Shown here: positions 18,741 through 28,373 of the stretch, piece after piece
How positions within the stretch are numbered: the first letter of the stretch is position 1
Layout of the letters: every line of letters starts with the position of its first letter
From: Allorhodopirellula heiligendammensis
GTDB taxonomy: Bacteria > Planctomycetota > Planctomycetia > Pirellulales > Pirellulaceae
NCBI RefSeq assembly: GCF_007860105.1
Contig: NZ_SJPU01000003.1
Span: 62,001-126,000 of the forward strand
Length of the DNA: 64,000 bases
Direction: 5' to 3'
Notes under the pieces: model-generated
Databases searched by the model: none
The model's input: the letters and a program-made list of their open reading frames with translations, nothing else
Told to the model about the DNA's origin: nothing
Translations under genes and position numbers: made by a program

Positions 18741-21700
18741 ATGAATCTCGCTCAAAAACTCCGCCAACGTCTCGCCCGTCTGATCGCCTTGGATGCTCGC
18801 GGCGGGTCTGTGGCCAAGATCTCAGCTGATCGCGGACGGTTGTTGTTGGAGACGCTCGAGGGGCGGCAAATGATGGCGGGCGACGTCAGCATGTGGTTTA
18901 CCGACCCGGCCCCAACTGCGGCCGATGACGTGTCGAACATGACGGATTCGACGGCAAATGATCGTGGCAGTTCGAGCATCGCGGCCGCTGGCGAATCGCC
19001 CGTTGACCTGGTCGAGCTCGCGAAACACCTCGATCAGGAAGGCTTTGAATTCTACGGAGCGGCCTGGTGTCCGGCGTGCACCCAGCAGAAGCAGCTGTTC
19101 CAGGACGGCCAAGAGTATCTACCGTTCACTGAAGTTACGCTCAACGATGCCACGCGATCGCAAGACCCGCAGTACGCAGATCTCAATATTACGGAGTATC
19201 CAACTTGGGTGTTCCCTGATGGGACGCATCACTCCGGCGTGCAGTCCATTGAATCCCTGATCAGCGCCAGCGGATTTGTCAATCCAGAGGAGGCCTTGCC
19301 TACCTTTGCGCAAATTGGCCCTCAGACCGTGGCGATTGGTTCGCCGCTGCATATCCCAATTGACGCCTATGACGCTGATGGCGGGCCACTGACAGTGACC
19401 GTTTCGGTCCAAAACCCCTCGATCTTGTCAGGCACAGTGCTCACGGGCAACCGATCGCTGCGTCTCGATATGGAGGGTTATGGCGACATGGTGTTCGAAC
19501 TGTTCGAGCAGCGGGCCCCAGAAGCTACTGGTCGCGTGATCGAACTGGCTGAGGAAGGTTTTTATGACGGGCTGTTGTTTCACCGGGTCGTCGACAATTT
19601 CGTGATCCAAGCAGGCGATCCCAACGGCGATGGCACGGGTGGTTCCGATCTCGGGTCCTTCGACGACGACTTTAACGCCGAATTGCAACACAATCGCTCG
19701 GGCGTGCTGTCGTTCGCAAAGTCTACCGATGATACGAACAATTCGCAGTTCTTCGTGACGGAGGTCCCGACCCGATTTTTGGATTTCCAGCACTCTGTGT
19801 TTGGGCAGCTTGTCGAAGGAGACGACGTCCGCGAAGCGATTAGTGAAACCAATGTGAATGCGAGCGATAAGCCGACCAACCCGGTCAGGATCACGCAAGC
19901 GACGGTCTTCAATGACACTGAGAATAGTGTCGTCATGCTGAAGGCGCTCAGCACACCGGGGACGACCAATGTGACGTTTACGATCACAGACAGCAGTGGC
20001 AGGCAGTACCAAGAAGTCGTCCCTGTCACGGTCACGCAGGACGTGGACGCGAACGGCGCGCAGATCAACAGCCAGCCCTTCCTCAAGCCGATCGACGATC
20101 CGATCCTGTCCAGTGGTGATGGTCCTGCCACATTGCAGCTTGAAAGTGTCGACGTCGAGGGCGACGCGGTCAGGTACTACGTTACCGGTACGAGTTCGGA
20201 CGATGCGACCGCCACGGTGGATCCCACGTCGGGCCTGCTCGTCGTGACGCCGAAAGCAGGTTTCCAGGGTGATGTCCGGGTCGGTGTGGCCGTGCTCGCG
20301 GCGTCGATATCCTCGCCGAGTTCAGACTCGCCGATGGATTCTCAGGTCGTCACGTTCACGTTCGATGATTCTGCCATTGCGGTGCCCAGTTCGATCGATT
20401 TGCGTGCTACTAGCGATTCGGGTAGTAGCAACACCGATAACGTCACCAACCTTGGCTCGATGACGTTTGACATCAGCGGTGTAACCACCGGAGCGACCGT
20501 TCAGATCATCGACACTTCCGACAACACGGTCGTCGGTGTGGGGACGGCGACGGGCAATACGATTGCCATCACGACAAACAACATTGCCGCGATCGGCCAA
20601 GGTACCTACACCCTTGCCGCACGGCAGGTGATCGACGGGACTGCCGGCGAAGCGTCCGCAACGCTGACCCTCACGTACGACACATCCGCACCAACGCTCG
20701 ACACCAGTACCATCAAGACGACGGGGAACGTTAACACTCTCTATCAAACCAATTTGGTGAGTGCGGAAGAGGGCAGCGGAGCAACTTATGCTTTGACCAC
20801 GCGTCCGAGCGGCGCGACGATCGTCGCGGGAACGGGTGTGATTAACTGGACGCCGTCAGCCTCGCAAACTGGAGCGAATCCATTCACCGTCACGTTGACG
20901 GACAAGGCTGGTAACGTAAGCACCAAGTCGTTTACAGTCGATGTCGCTGGAGAGCCGCTCGCGGGGATCAAGTTAGAAATCACCGATCTGAACGGAAATC
21001 CAGTCAGCTCGCTCGATGTGGGCGACAAGTTTCTGTTGAAGATGTACGGCACCGACGAGCGCGCACGTGCTAATCGAGGTGGGATCTACGCCGCCTACGC
21101 AGACATCGTCTTCGATGGCACGCTTGTGCGAGTGGTACCTGGCACGTCGATCGACCATCCCGTCGCATTCTCCAACACGCCCTCGGGCACGATCAACACA
21201 GGATTAATCGACGAGATTGGCGGTGTCAGCACCAGCACAGCGCCGAGCAACGATGATCAATCATTGATCGCAACGCTGCAGATGGAAACACTCGCAGCAG
21301 GATCAGTCAATTTTGTGACCAACCCAGCTGACGGCGGCAATCGCGAAGTGTTGCTGTTCTTTAATAATGACAATGTGCCTGCCGATGCGATCAGCTACGG
21401 CAGCGCTTCGCTTGCCGTCGGTCAGAGTTTTACTGCGAACTCGGATAGTTTCACTGTGGCCGAAGACAGCGGACCTACCGAACTCGACGTGCTCGCCAAC
21501 GACACGATTGTGTCTGGGTCGGGAACCTTATCGGTCGTCAGCGTTACCCAGCCGAGTAGTGGCGGCAGTGTTACCCTGAGCGATGGCATTGTCAGCTTCA
21601 CGCCTGCGGCAAACTTCGTTGGCACCGCGGAATTCACGTACTTGGTGGCAGGTCCTGGTGGGGTGCAAAATACGGTGCCGGTAACCGTAACGGTCACCGG

Positions 21701-23630
21701 GACGAATGACCCACCCGTTGGTGTCGATGACACCTTCATTGTTGACACCGGTTCAGTTGCAAACACGCTCGACGTGTTGGCAAATGATCTGGATTCGGCC
21801 GATCCCGGTGAAACATTCACCGTGACTGGTGTGACGACGCCGACCTCTGGCGGTACGGTGACCATCAATGCTGATGGTAGCGCGGTCAGCTACACCCCGC
21901 CGGCAACTTTTGTCGGCACGGATACGTTTGAGTACACGCTCAGCGATGGTACCAGTACAGACACGGTTTCGGTGACGGTCACCGTGCAACCAGCCGATGC
22001 GCCACCGACGGCAGTCGATGACTCCTTCCCTGCCAGCGGCAGTCCCGCGATCAACGAAGATGCTCCCCAAGCGAGCTACGATGTGCTCGCCAATGACACT
22101 GCTGATGTGGACAATCAAACCTTCGAGATTTCAGCGGTGGGAACGCCGTCAGCAGGCGGTACCGTTTCGATTAGCGCTGATGGTGGCTCGTTGTTGTATC
22201 AACCGAAAGCCAACTTCCATGGTACTGAAACAGTCACTTACACTATCCGCGATAGTGGTGGCGGCTTGGCGACAGCGACAGCGACTTTTAACGTGACAAG
22301 TGTCAATGATGTCCCGCCAATTTCGGATGGTTCGATCACGATTTCAAAGGGCGCTGATCCAACCACGGTGCTGTCGATCTCGGATTTGCCTGCCAATGTG
22401 GACATCGGTGAGGCTCTCAAATTCATCAATCTGACGGCACCTAACAGCGGCACGGTTGCGATCTCCGCGGATGGTCAATCGATCCTCTTCACACCCGCAG
22501 ATGCTGACTTCACTGGTGAAGTGACATTCGATTTCTCGGTCGAGGATGCTGGCGGTTTGCAGAGTGGCCCTGCGACGATGACGATCACGGTTGCCGAGTA
22601 TTTACCGCGATCTTTCGAAGTGCTGTTCAGCGGCAGTTCATTTGGATTTCTCAGTGGGAATCTGTCGCAGTTTGTCCTGACCGGTACCGACGTGCAAAAC
22701 AATGCGGTGAGCATCCCACTGAATGACACCAGTGTGGTGGTGACCGACAATGGCGTCCGTATTCCGAACCTATTGCCCGGTTCCTACCAACTGAACGTTC
22801 CGGCGATCCCGTTCCTGCATCATGGCGAGACAGCACAAACGATTGATATTGAGAGCGGTGTCGACGAGAGTGACGAATCCGTGGAACTGAGCTTTGGTAG
22901 TATCAAAGCTCAATATTATAGTGTCGCCGACTGGCTCGGATCGGCACCCAAACTTTCCGTCCTGGCCGCCGTTAATCCTGGCGGCGAAGCAGTTTTTGCC
23001 TATACCAGTTCAGCGGCGAGCGATGCGGTTTCGGGACTGCAGGTTCGGCTCGATGACACTGGGGATGCCTTCACCATCAATGCGGACAGGAAAGCCGCTG
23101 CAGACGCCACGGACCAATCGCCAGTGCCGGTGAGCCTGTCTGCGAGCGTCAACGACGACTCCGTCGTGCAGGTGCGAGGGACGTCGGGAGAAATGCAGTT
23201 CTTTCGCATCAGTTTGCAAAACAGCAAGGGAGAATTGAATTTTACCGTGGCGGGATCCAGCGGTTCATCAGCGAGTTCGGCTAACGCGGCGGCCGCGACG
23301 GCCATGTCGAGTTCGGCTGGCACGACGGTCACCGACGAAACCGTCCCACAGAACGCCGCAGACCTATTCAATCCCAGCGGGGAGCCGTTGCCAGGTGCCG
23401 AAGCGACCGCGGCGGACGACTCGAGTTTGCAGAGCGACACACAGCCTGTCGGCGAACCACTACCGACATCGAGCTTATCTGCGAATGTCGATGCCGCGAT
23501 GGCCGACGTGACCGACGGTTTGAAGCGTATTTCGCCAGCCGGAGATCAGATTGCCGAAGCCGGATCGGGCGCCGTTGAAACGTTCTCAGCCGCCGTGGAT
23601 CGGGTCTTGACAGACCTCTCAGATGCGTGA
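18741..23630 (+). CDS. Giant exported protein: thioredoxin-like, cyclophilin, cohesin-like and cadherin-like domains
   Basis: The product is about 1629 residues. A basic leader ends with LEGRQMMAGD, the motif seen at the N-terminus of many large planctomycete surface proteins. It is followed by a thioredoxin-like domain with WCPAC at about 109-113; a cyclophilin-type peptidyl-prolyl isomerase (about 230-393: LLFHRVVDNFVIQAGDPNGD, NNSQFFVTEVPTRFLDFQHS, VFGQLVEGDDV); Ig-like repeats; a cohesin-like domain (about 739-893); and at least four cadherin-like modules (about 894-1290) with repeated DVLANDT and SYTPPATFVGTDTFEYT motifs. The C-terminus is Ser/Ala-rich and low in complexity. It probably sits on the cell surface; the two enzyme domains suggest a role in folding of exported proteins or adhesion. 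The start could also be ATG 18696 or GTG 18576. Confidence 0.88.
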   Translation: MNLAQKLRQRLARLIALDARGGSVAKISADRGRLLLETLEGRQMMAGDVSMWFTDPAPTAADDVSNMTDSTANDRGSSSIAAAGESPVDLVELAKHLDQEGFEFYGAAWCPACTQQKQLFQDGQEYLPFTEVTLNDATRSQDPQYADLNITEYPTWVFPDGTHHSGVQSIESLISASGFVNPEEALPTFAQIGPQTVAIGSPLHIPIDAYDADGGPLTVTVSVQNPSILSGTVLTGNRSLRLDMEGYGDMVFELFEQRAPEATGRVIELAEEGFYDGLLFHRVVDNFVIQAGDPNGDGTGGSDLGSFDDDFNAELQHNRSGVLSFAKSTDDTNNSQFFVTEVPTRFLDFQHSVFGQLVEGDDVREAISETNVNASDKPTNPVRITQATVFNDTENSVVMLKALSTPGTTNVTFTITDSSGRQYQEVVPVTVTQDVDANGAQINSQPFLKPIDDPILSSGDGPATLQLESVDVEGDAVRYYVTGTSSDDATATVDPTSGLLVVTPKAGFQGDVRVGVAVLAASISSPSSDSPMDSQVVTFTFDDSAIAVPSSIDLRATSDSGSSNTDNVTNLGSMTFDISGVTTGATVQIIDTSDNTVVGVGTATGNTIAITTNNIAAIGQGTYTLAARQVIDGTAGEASATLTLTYDTSAPTLDTSTIKTTGNVNTLYQTNLVSAEEGSGATYALTTRPSGATIVAGTGVINWTPSASQTGANPFTVTLTDKAGNVSTKSFTVDVAGEPLAGIKLEITDLNGNPVSSLDVGDKFLLKMYGTDERARANRGGIYAAYADIVFDGTLVRVVPGTSIDHPVAFSNTPSGTINTGLIDEIGGVSTSTAPSNDDQSLIATLQMETLAAGSVNFVTNPADGGNREVLLFFNNDNVPADAISYGSASLAVGQSFTANSDSFTVAEDSGPTELDVLANDTIVSGSGTLSVVSVTQPSSGGSVTLSDGIVSFTPAANFVGTAEFTYLVAGPGGVQNTVPVTVTVTGTNDPPVGVDDTFIVDTGSVANTLDVLANDLDSADPGETFTVTGVTTPTSGGTVTINADGSAVSYTPPATFVGTDTFEYTLSDGTSTDTVSVTVTVQPADAPPTAVDDSFPASGSPAINEDAPQASYDVLANDTADVDNQTFEISAVGTPSAGGTVSISADGGSLLYQPKANFHGTETVTYTIRDSGGGLATATATFNVTSVNDVPPISDGSITISKGADPTTVLSISDLPANVDIGEALKFINLTAPNSGTVAISADGQSILFTPADADFTGEVTFDFSVEDAGGLQSGPATMTITVAEYLPRSFEVLFSGSSFGFLSGNLSQFVLTGTDVQNNAVSIPLNDTSVVVTDNGVRIPNLLPGSYQLNVPAIPFLHHGETAQTIDIESGVDESDESVELSFGSIKAQYYSVADWLGSAPKLSVLAAVNPGGEAVFAYTSSAASDAVSGLQVRLDDTGDAFTINADRKAAADATDQSPVPVSLSASVNDDSVVQVRGTSGEMQFFRISLQNSKGELNFTVAGSSGSSASSANAAAATAMSSSAGTTVTDETVPQNAADLFNPSGEPLPGAEATAADDSSLQSDTQPVGEPLPTSSLSANVDAAMADVTDGLKRISPAGDQIAEAGSGAVETFSAAVDRVLTDLSDA

Positions 23631-23809
23631 AACGGTAGCATTTTGCCACAATTTCAGTAAAAACACGTGAAAACACACGCTTTTTAGCGGTCAAGTGGGT
23701 TGCGGGTTTTAGAGTGCCGACATAACACTTGGATCGCAACGAAGCAGAAACGTTTTTCTGATTTCTCTCGTTTTTTCCTGTCTCCGAATCCATTTCACAG
23801 GTTCAGCCC

Positions 23810-24130
23810 ATGCCCGCAGCCATTCCACCCAAAGCGCCCACCAAGACTCAAATCCTTGCTAACATCGCCGAAGAAACTGAGTTGAGCAAGAAAGACGTCG
23901 CCGCCGTTCTCGACGCCTTGGCTGGCGAGATTGGCAAGTCGCTCATGAAGGGTGGCCCCGGCCAGTTTGCTATCCCAGGACTTTGCAAGATCGTCCTGAA
24001 GGATGTGCCTGCCAAACCGAAGCGTAAAGGTCGCAACCCAGCCAACGGCGAAGAAATCTGGTTAGCTCCCAAGCCTGCCAGCAAAAAGTTGACCATCCGC
24101 CCGCTCAAGGGCCTCAAGGAAATGGTCTAG
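23810..24130 (+). CDS. HU-family DNA-binding protein
   Basis: The product is 106 residues. It has the HU helical base (TKTQILANIAEETELSKKDV), then the beta-arm region (GGPGQFAIPGLCKIVLKDVP) and a GRNPANGEEIWLAPKPASKK arm carrying the conserved Asn-Pro. The family bends DNA and compacts the nucleoid. The N-terminal MPAAIPPKAP extension makes it slightly longer than E. coli HU. It is a single-gene unit: a long gap lies upstream and a strong hairpin terminator lies 38 bases downstream. Such HU-like proteins are highly expressed, which fits its own terminator. Confidence 0.93.
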   Translation: MPAAIPPKAPTKTQILANIAEETELSKKDVAAVLDALAGEIGKSLMKGGPGQFAIPGLCKIVLKDVPAKPKRKGRNPANGEEIWLAPKPASKKLTIRPLKGLKEMV

Positions 24131-24168
24131 GCGTAAAGCTCCGACCTCCTCATTTTTATATCAATGCG

Positions 24169-24215
24169 ACTGCCTTCCTCCCGATGACCCTCGGGACGGA
24201 AGGCAGTTTCATTTT
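24169..24215 (+). terminator. Rho-independent terminator of the HU gene
   Basis: ACTGCCTTCC plus TCCCGA pair with TCGGGA plus GGAAGGCAGT, a 16-bp stem with one bulged C and a six-base loop, then TTCATTTT. It lies 38 bases past the HU stop codon. This is the clearest terminator in the window. Confidence 0.85.
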
Positions 24216-24312
24216 GGGATGGAGTTGTCTCGGCCGATTTGCTAATGACGGCGTACCGTGGGGCGATTGCCCCAAGCGGGCGAATCGGGTTTTGACGGAG
24301 TCAGCGGATGAA

Positions 24313-24318
24313 AAGGAG
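24313..24318 (+). promoter_or_regulatory. Strong Shine-Dalgarno site (AAGGAG)
   Basis: AAGGAG lies eight bases before the ATG at 24327. It is one of very few canonical sites in this window and fixes the start of the exported unknown. Confidence 0.75.
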
Positions 24319-24326
24319 ATAACGCC

Positions 24327-25118
24327 ATGACACTCACGCGAGGCAAACGCATTCAGGTGGTGCTGCTTGCATGCGCCGGAGCGTTGATGATGGCCGCTAC
24401 CACGCGGGCTCAAGACACGCTCGTCTCGACTGCTGCAACACCGCGTTGGGTAGTGCTGACCGAAGTGTTTCAAGGTGATGCCAAGCAACCACACGAGACA
24501 CACCACATCGTTTTTCAAAACGGCATCTACTACGACTTTCCCGCCTCAGACGCTCAGTCGTGGACTGTTTTTGATCTCACCAAATCACGAGTGATCTTGC
24601 TTGACCGCGAGCGCCAAGAACGAACCAGCATCCCGATGGAAGATCTCGTGCAACTGACTGCGCGGGCAGAAACTGAACTCACCAACAAGGATCAGCGAGC
24701 GCGGTTTGGGATGGATGCGCAGCCCGCCCAAGCGAACGCGACACAGTTCTCGATTCAGTTCGATGACACGGAGTATCACATCAGCGGTGTCCGCCCCCAG
24801 GACCCCGAGGTCGCCGCGCAGTATGGTCGATTTGTGGACTGGGTGTGCCGATTGAATATCGCTCGCCCACGCGGAGTGCCCCCGTTCGCGAGAATGAAAC
24901 TCAATGACCTGATGACGGCGCAAAATATCCTGCCGCGAGAAACTTCAGTCACCCTCACCCGACACCTAGGTGCTGAGCGGATCGCTGCAACGATTCGTCT
25001 GCGATCAATGACATCACACAGCAGTGAAATTGACGAGACCCTGGCAGGGCAAATTCAGGACGCGCAAACGATGCGTGTTGTTTTCAACGAAGTCCCCTGG
25101 GATCAATACGAGCACTAA
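24327..25118 (+). CDS. Exported protein of unknown function
   Basis: The product is 263 residues. It has a clear signal peptide (about residues 8-28: IQVVLLACAGALMMAATTRA, cut before QDT). I do not recognise a domain. The mature part reads as alternating beta-strands and polar helices (WVVLTEVFQGDAKQPHETHH, GIYYDFPASDAQSWTVFDL, ERTSIPMEDLVQLTARAETE). The His- and Asp-rich early segment does not form a known metal motif. The stop is immediately followed by the ATG of the DUF374 acyltransferase, so the two are surely translated from one mRNA. A role connected with envelope lipid is conceivable but not shown. Confidence 0.8.
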   Translation: MTLTRGKRIQVVLLACAGALMMAATTRAQDTLVSTAATPRWVVLTEVFQGDAKQPHETHHIVFQNGIYYDFPASDAQSWTVFDLTKSRVILLDRERQERTSIPMEDLVQLTARAETELTNKDQRARFGMDAQPAQANATQFSIQFDDTEYHISGVRPQDPEVAAQYGRFVDWVCRLNIARPRGVPPFARMKLNDLMTAQNILPRETSVTLTRHLGAERIAATIRLRSMTSHSSEIDETLAGQIQDAQTMRVVFNEVPWDQYEH

Positions 25119-25895
25119 ATGAGTCACTCTGATCAGAGCGAAACGGTCGACCGATCACCCTCTCGCAAGCGCGGCAGAAATAAAAAGATCACCCTGACCA
25201 AACGCGTCGAAGCGATGGTCGTGATGTGGTACTTCACGTTCATGCGGCGAACCGTCCGCATTCGTGTGAACAATGACCGGCGTGACGCGATCCGGCATCA
25301 CTCCGAGCGACAGTTCATCTATGCGTTACTGCATGCTCACCAGGCCGCCGCGATCGCGCTGTCTGATCCCAATACTGGTGCGTTGGTTTCGCGTTCCCGT
25401 GACGGTGAATTACTTGTCCCCCTGCTAAAGTCCTGCGGATGTATTCCGATTCGCGGTAGCAGTGGCCGAGGCGAAAAAGGAGGTGCCACGGCGTTGAGCC
25501 ATATGATCCGGCACTGTCGGGCCGGGCACCCGGCTGTGATCGCCGTCGACGGCCCCAAAGGTCCGCGCGGCAAGGTCCAGAAGGGAGTTGCGATGCTGGC
25601 GCAGAAAAGTGGCATTCCTATCGTGCCTGTTGTTCTCGTGCCCGGCCGACGAATCACCTTCGCCAAGGCATGGGATCGCATGCAACTACCGATGCCATTC
25701 TGTGAATTGGATTGTCGATTTGGAGACCCCATTGTCGTCGGCGAGGATGACGACCTCGACCAGGTTGCACTCCGCGTGGAGTCATCACTGGAACGACTCG
25801 AATGGGCCACCGATCCACAAGAGGCGACGATCGCACGCGGAGCTCGGCCGGTTCCGATCGACAGCGAAGCCTCGTTGCTAAGCCGAGCGGCATAA
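25119..25895 (+). CDS. DUF374 lysophospholipid acyltransferase-family protein
   Basis: The product is 258 residues. The N-terminus is basic (PSRKRGRNKKITLTKRVEAM). The DUF374 core follows: ALLHAHQAAAIALSD, the ALVSRSRDGELLVPLLKSCG segment, IPIRGSSGRGEKGGATALSH and VIAVDGPKGPRGKVQKG, then IPIVPVVLVPGRRITF. DUF374 proteins belong to the LPLAT/LpxL-like acyltransferases that may add acyl chains to lipid A or related lipids at the inner membrane. The usual H-X4-D box appears as HAHQ..., so the catalytic His is plausible but the acid is not clear. The start codon abuts the TAA of the upstream gene (TAAATG). Confidence 0.85.
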   Translation: MSHSDQSETVDRSPSRKRGRNKKITLTKRVEAMVVMWYFTFMRRTVRIRVNNDRRDAIRHHSERQFIYALLHAHQAAAIALSDPNTGALVSRSRDGELLVPLLKSCGCIPIRGSSGRGEKGGATALSHMIRHCRAGHPAVIAVDGPKGPRGKVQKGVAMLAQKSGIPIVPVVLVPGRRITFAKAWDRMQLPMPFCELDCRFGDPIVVGEDDDLDQVALRVESSLERLEWATDPQEATIARGARPVPIDSEASLLSRAA

Positions 25896-26096
25896 GCCCG
25901 CCTGTGCGGCGCATGCGCGGGACGTCGCCCACGGAGCTCAACGGGGTTTCTGCATGCACTTCGGACAAAGCATTTGACTAGCGGCGGGAATGGCTGTCCT
26001 TGCCGTCCCACCTCGCAACTGTTGACGCTACAATTAGAGCGTGTATGCACGGTATCGACGCCCGCGTCGATTGCGTTTCAAGGAAAAAGGAAAGCA

Positions 26097-26987
26097 ATGC
26101 GATTGTTACGGTTTACTCTGATTTTGTTCGGTTTCAGCGCTGCTTTGGCGAGTGCCGAGCCACCGACGGTGGCCTCCACGTCAGTCGCGGCAGCGGCCCC
26201 TGTCGAGGCCACGCTGACCTACAAAGAAGTCCCGGCGGACGAGGGGACTCAATCGGAGACTCGGAAGCTGAAAATTGATTGGACGCGTCCGCAGGATTGG
26301 CAGGCCTCGGATTCCCGTGGCGCCGTCGTCTTCTTTCACGGTGGCGGCTGGGTGGGTGGCAAGCCAGGGCAGTTTGCCGAGCATTCCAAGGCGTTGGCGG
26401 ACCTGGGATTGGTTTGCTTTCGTGTGGAGTACCGATTGCTAGATCGAAAGCAAAACGATCCGCCGCAGATCTGTGTCGAAGATGTCTCCGACGCGATGCG
26501 ATTGATCCGGGGTTCGGCTGCGAAGTTTGGTATTGATCCGGACCGTATCGCCTGTGGTGGTGGCTCGGCAGGTGGTCACTTGGCTGCCTATTTGGGCATG
26601 ATGGACGATGAGCCGGTCGACGGGGTATCCAGGAAAGCGAATGCGCTGTTGCTTTACAATCCTGTTTACGACAACGGCCCTGGCCAGTGGGGAGCAGCGC
26701 GGGTGGGCGAGCACACCGATCGATATTCGCCGGCACACAACATCACGTCGGATGATCCGCCGGTAATCGTATTTCTAGGTGAAGCGGATGCCTTGATTCC
26801 TGTGGCGACCGCAGAGCGTTTTCAGCGTCTCAGCCGTGAGGCAGGCTTGGTCAGCGAACTGCATACTTATCCCGGTCAAGAGCACGGTTTCTTCAATGTG
26901 CAGGTCCAAAAAGGAAAATACTTCCGCGATACGCTGGCAAAGTCGATTGCGTTCCTCGAGCAGTTGGGCTGGATGGACGAGAAGTAG
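26097..26987 (+). CDS. Exported alpha/beta-hydrolase esterase (HSL/BD-FAE type)
   Basis: The product is 296 residues with a signal peptide ending near ASAEPP. The oxyanion motif HGGGW is at 81-85, the nucleophile elbow GGGSAGG has Ser157, the acid is probably Asp in GEADALIP and the base His lies in GQEHGFF. The nearest groups hydrolyse short acyl esters, including acetylated xylans; the secreted location fits polysaccharide de-esterification. The start at 26097 is preceded by AAGGAAAG, and it sits at the signal peptide; the longer frame upstream is not conserved in character. It is followed by the 27.1 kb hairpin element and is not closely linked to its neighbours. Confidence 0.9.
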   Translation: MRLLRFTLILFGFSAALASAEPPTVASTSVAAAAPVEATLTYKEVPADEGTQSETRKLKIDWTRPQDWQASDSRGAVVFFHGGGWVGGKPGQFAEHSKALADLGLVCFRVEYRLLDRKQNDPPQICVEDVSDAMRLIRGSAAKFGIDPDRIACGGGSAGGHLAAYLGMMDDEPVDGVSRKANALLLYNPVYDNGPGQWGAARVGEHTDRYSPAHNITSDDPPVIVFLGEADALIPVATAERFQRLSREAGLVSELHTYPGQEHGFFNVQVQKGKYFRDTLAKSIAFLEQLGWMDEK

Positions 26988-27395
26988 ATTGGAGTGTGCC
27001 GATGGCTTGTTGCGAGCCCAATTTGGCGGCGCATTGCCGTTACTCACGGCCTGGCAAACGGTACACTACTACGATGTACCGACGAAGTTCGCTTAGGCAG
27101 ATTTCATCGCGAGCCTAACTGGACAGCGCCACTATGGATGGGTTCCCTCGCAATTCGCTGGGTTTCCGAACGGATTAACCGTTTTGGCGCTAGCCACGGT
27201 TCCTCTCGTGAAAACCGCGGCTAGCGCCGTGCGGCTAATCCAAAGTGGCGCTGTCCAGCTAAGGTGCTCCCCAAATTTTGCCCGCCACATTTACTGTGAC
27301 GAGACCCTTGTCTCGCGATCGAAACCGCTCAAAACTCTGTCGTTGTCGGCAGACTTTTTACCAGTTTGTGATCCACACTTTTCCATACCATCGCC
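26988..27395. other. 408-bp gap holding the MITE-like hairpin
   Basis: No gene is visible. The centre (27114-27264) is a long imperfect inverted repeat described separately. The final 130 bases before the MoxR gene presumably hold the promoter of the large MoxR/VWA operon. Confidence 0.6.
27114..27264. repeat. About 150-bp MITE-like element with 20-bp terminal inverted repeats
   Basis: The left end CCTAACTGGACAGCGCCACT (27114-27133) is mirrored by the right end (27244-27264), differing only by a T insertion and one base. Nested inside, GGCGCTAGCCACGGTT (27186-27201) pairs with AACCGCGGCTAGCGCC (27213-27228) with one mismatch, and GGATTAACCG/CGGCTAATCC continue the pairing. The whole unit folds into one long hairpin. 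No transposase is present. The sequence resembles short repeats that are dispersed in planctomycete genomes, to my recollection. Confidence 0.72.
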
Positions 27396-28361
27396 ATGTC
27401 AGCATCACGCGATTCCATTCTAAAAATCTCTGCGGCAATGAATGCCGCGATCATCGGCCAGGAGACTGTCGTCGAGCGTTTGTTGATCGCGTTACTGACC
27501 GGTGGCAACGTACTGATGGAGGGTCTGCCGGGGACGGCCAAAACACGCTCGATCAAGACGCTATCGCGGCTGATTGAAGGCGAGTTTTCGCGGGTCCAGT
27601 TCACGCCCGACCTCCTGCCCTCTGATGTGACGGGATCAGAAATCTATCGAGAGAAAACGGCCACGTTCGAGTTTCAGCCCGGACCGATTTTTGGCAATTT
27701 GGTACTCGCTGATGAGATCAACCGGGCGCCCGCAAAGGTGCAGGCGGCCCTGCTCGAAGCGATGGAAGAACATCAGGTGACGGTCGCTGGCACGACTCAT
27801 AAACTGCCCGAGCTGTTCCTCGTGTTGGCGACGCAGAACCCGATCGAACAAGAGGGTACGTATCCATTACCGGAGGCCCAGATGGACCGATTCCTGCTCT
27901 ATGTGCAGGTACCCTATCCGGCTGCCGAAAACGAGTTGTCAATATTGCAGTTGGTTCGCCGCGAGAGCGTTGCAGAGACTCCAGCGGTGTTGGATCCAAT
28001 CTTGCAAGAGACAATTTTTGCGATCCGCAAAGAGATTGATTCAATGCATGTCGCCCCTGCTGCAGAGCAGTACATGGTGGATCTCGTCGTCGCCACCCGC
28101 GACCCAATCCGTTACGACAAGGAACTGGCGAGTTTGATCCAGCTCGGTGCCTCGCCCCGTGGAACCATCGCACTGGATCGAGCGTCTCGCGCACGGGCTT
28201 GGTTGCAAGGCCATGACTTCGTCTCACCCGCGGACATTCAAGCGATCGCTCCGGCCTGCTTGGCTCATCGTGTCCATTTGTCGTATGAAGCCGAGGCGGC
28301 AGGCAAATCACGAGAGGACGTCATCGGCGAAGTCATTCAGCGGGTCGCCGTCACAGCTTGA
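27396..28361 (+). CDS. MoxR-family AAA+ ATPase
   Basis: The product is 321 residues. Walker A GLPGTAKT spans 43-50, Walker B LVLADEINRAPAK has Asp105-Glu106, sensor 1 is LVLATQNPIEQEGTYPLPEA and the arginine-finger area is QMDRFLLYVQV. The C-terminal lid contains GASPRGTIALDRASRARAWL. MoxR ATPases act as chaperones that insert metals or activate VWA-domain proteins. It starts a seven-gene cluster whose members overlap or nearly touch: DUF58, DUF4381, two VWA proteins, a TPR protein and a BatD-like protein. This matches the Bat (Bacteroides aerotolerance-like) arrangement. Confidence 0.96.
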   Translation: MSASRDSILKISAAMNAAIIGQETVVERLLIALLTGGNVLMEGLPGTAKTRSIKTLSRLIEGEFSRVQFTPDLLPSDVTGSEIYREKTATFEFQPGPIFGNLVLADEINRAPAKVQAALLEAMEEHQVTVAGTTHKLPELFLVLATQNPIEQEGTYPLPEAQMDRFLLYVQVPYPAAENELSILQLVRRESVAETPAVLDPILQETIFAIRKEIDSMHVAPAAEQYMVDLVVATRDPIRYDKELASLIQLGASPRGTIALDRASRARAWLQGHDFVSPADIQAIAPACLAHRVHLSYEAEAAGKSREDVIGEVIQRVAVTA

Positions 28362-28373
28362 GCTATTTGAGTC

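Noticed and set aside
19428-20131. Reverse-strand frames of 194 and 183 codons in the giant gene
   Set aside because: They lie antisense to the cyclophilin domain, where the plus-strand reading is clearly conserved.
25896-26096. Possible promoter or attenuator hairpin before the esterase
   Set aside because: Only short GC-rich palindromes are visible and no T-run or leader peptide supports regulation.
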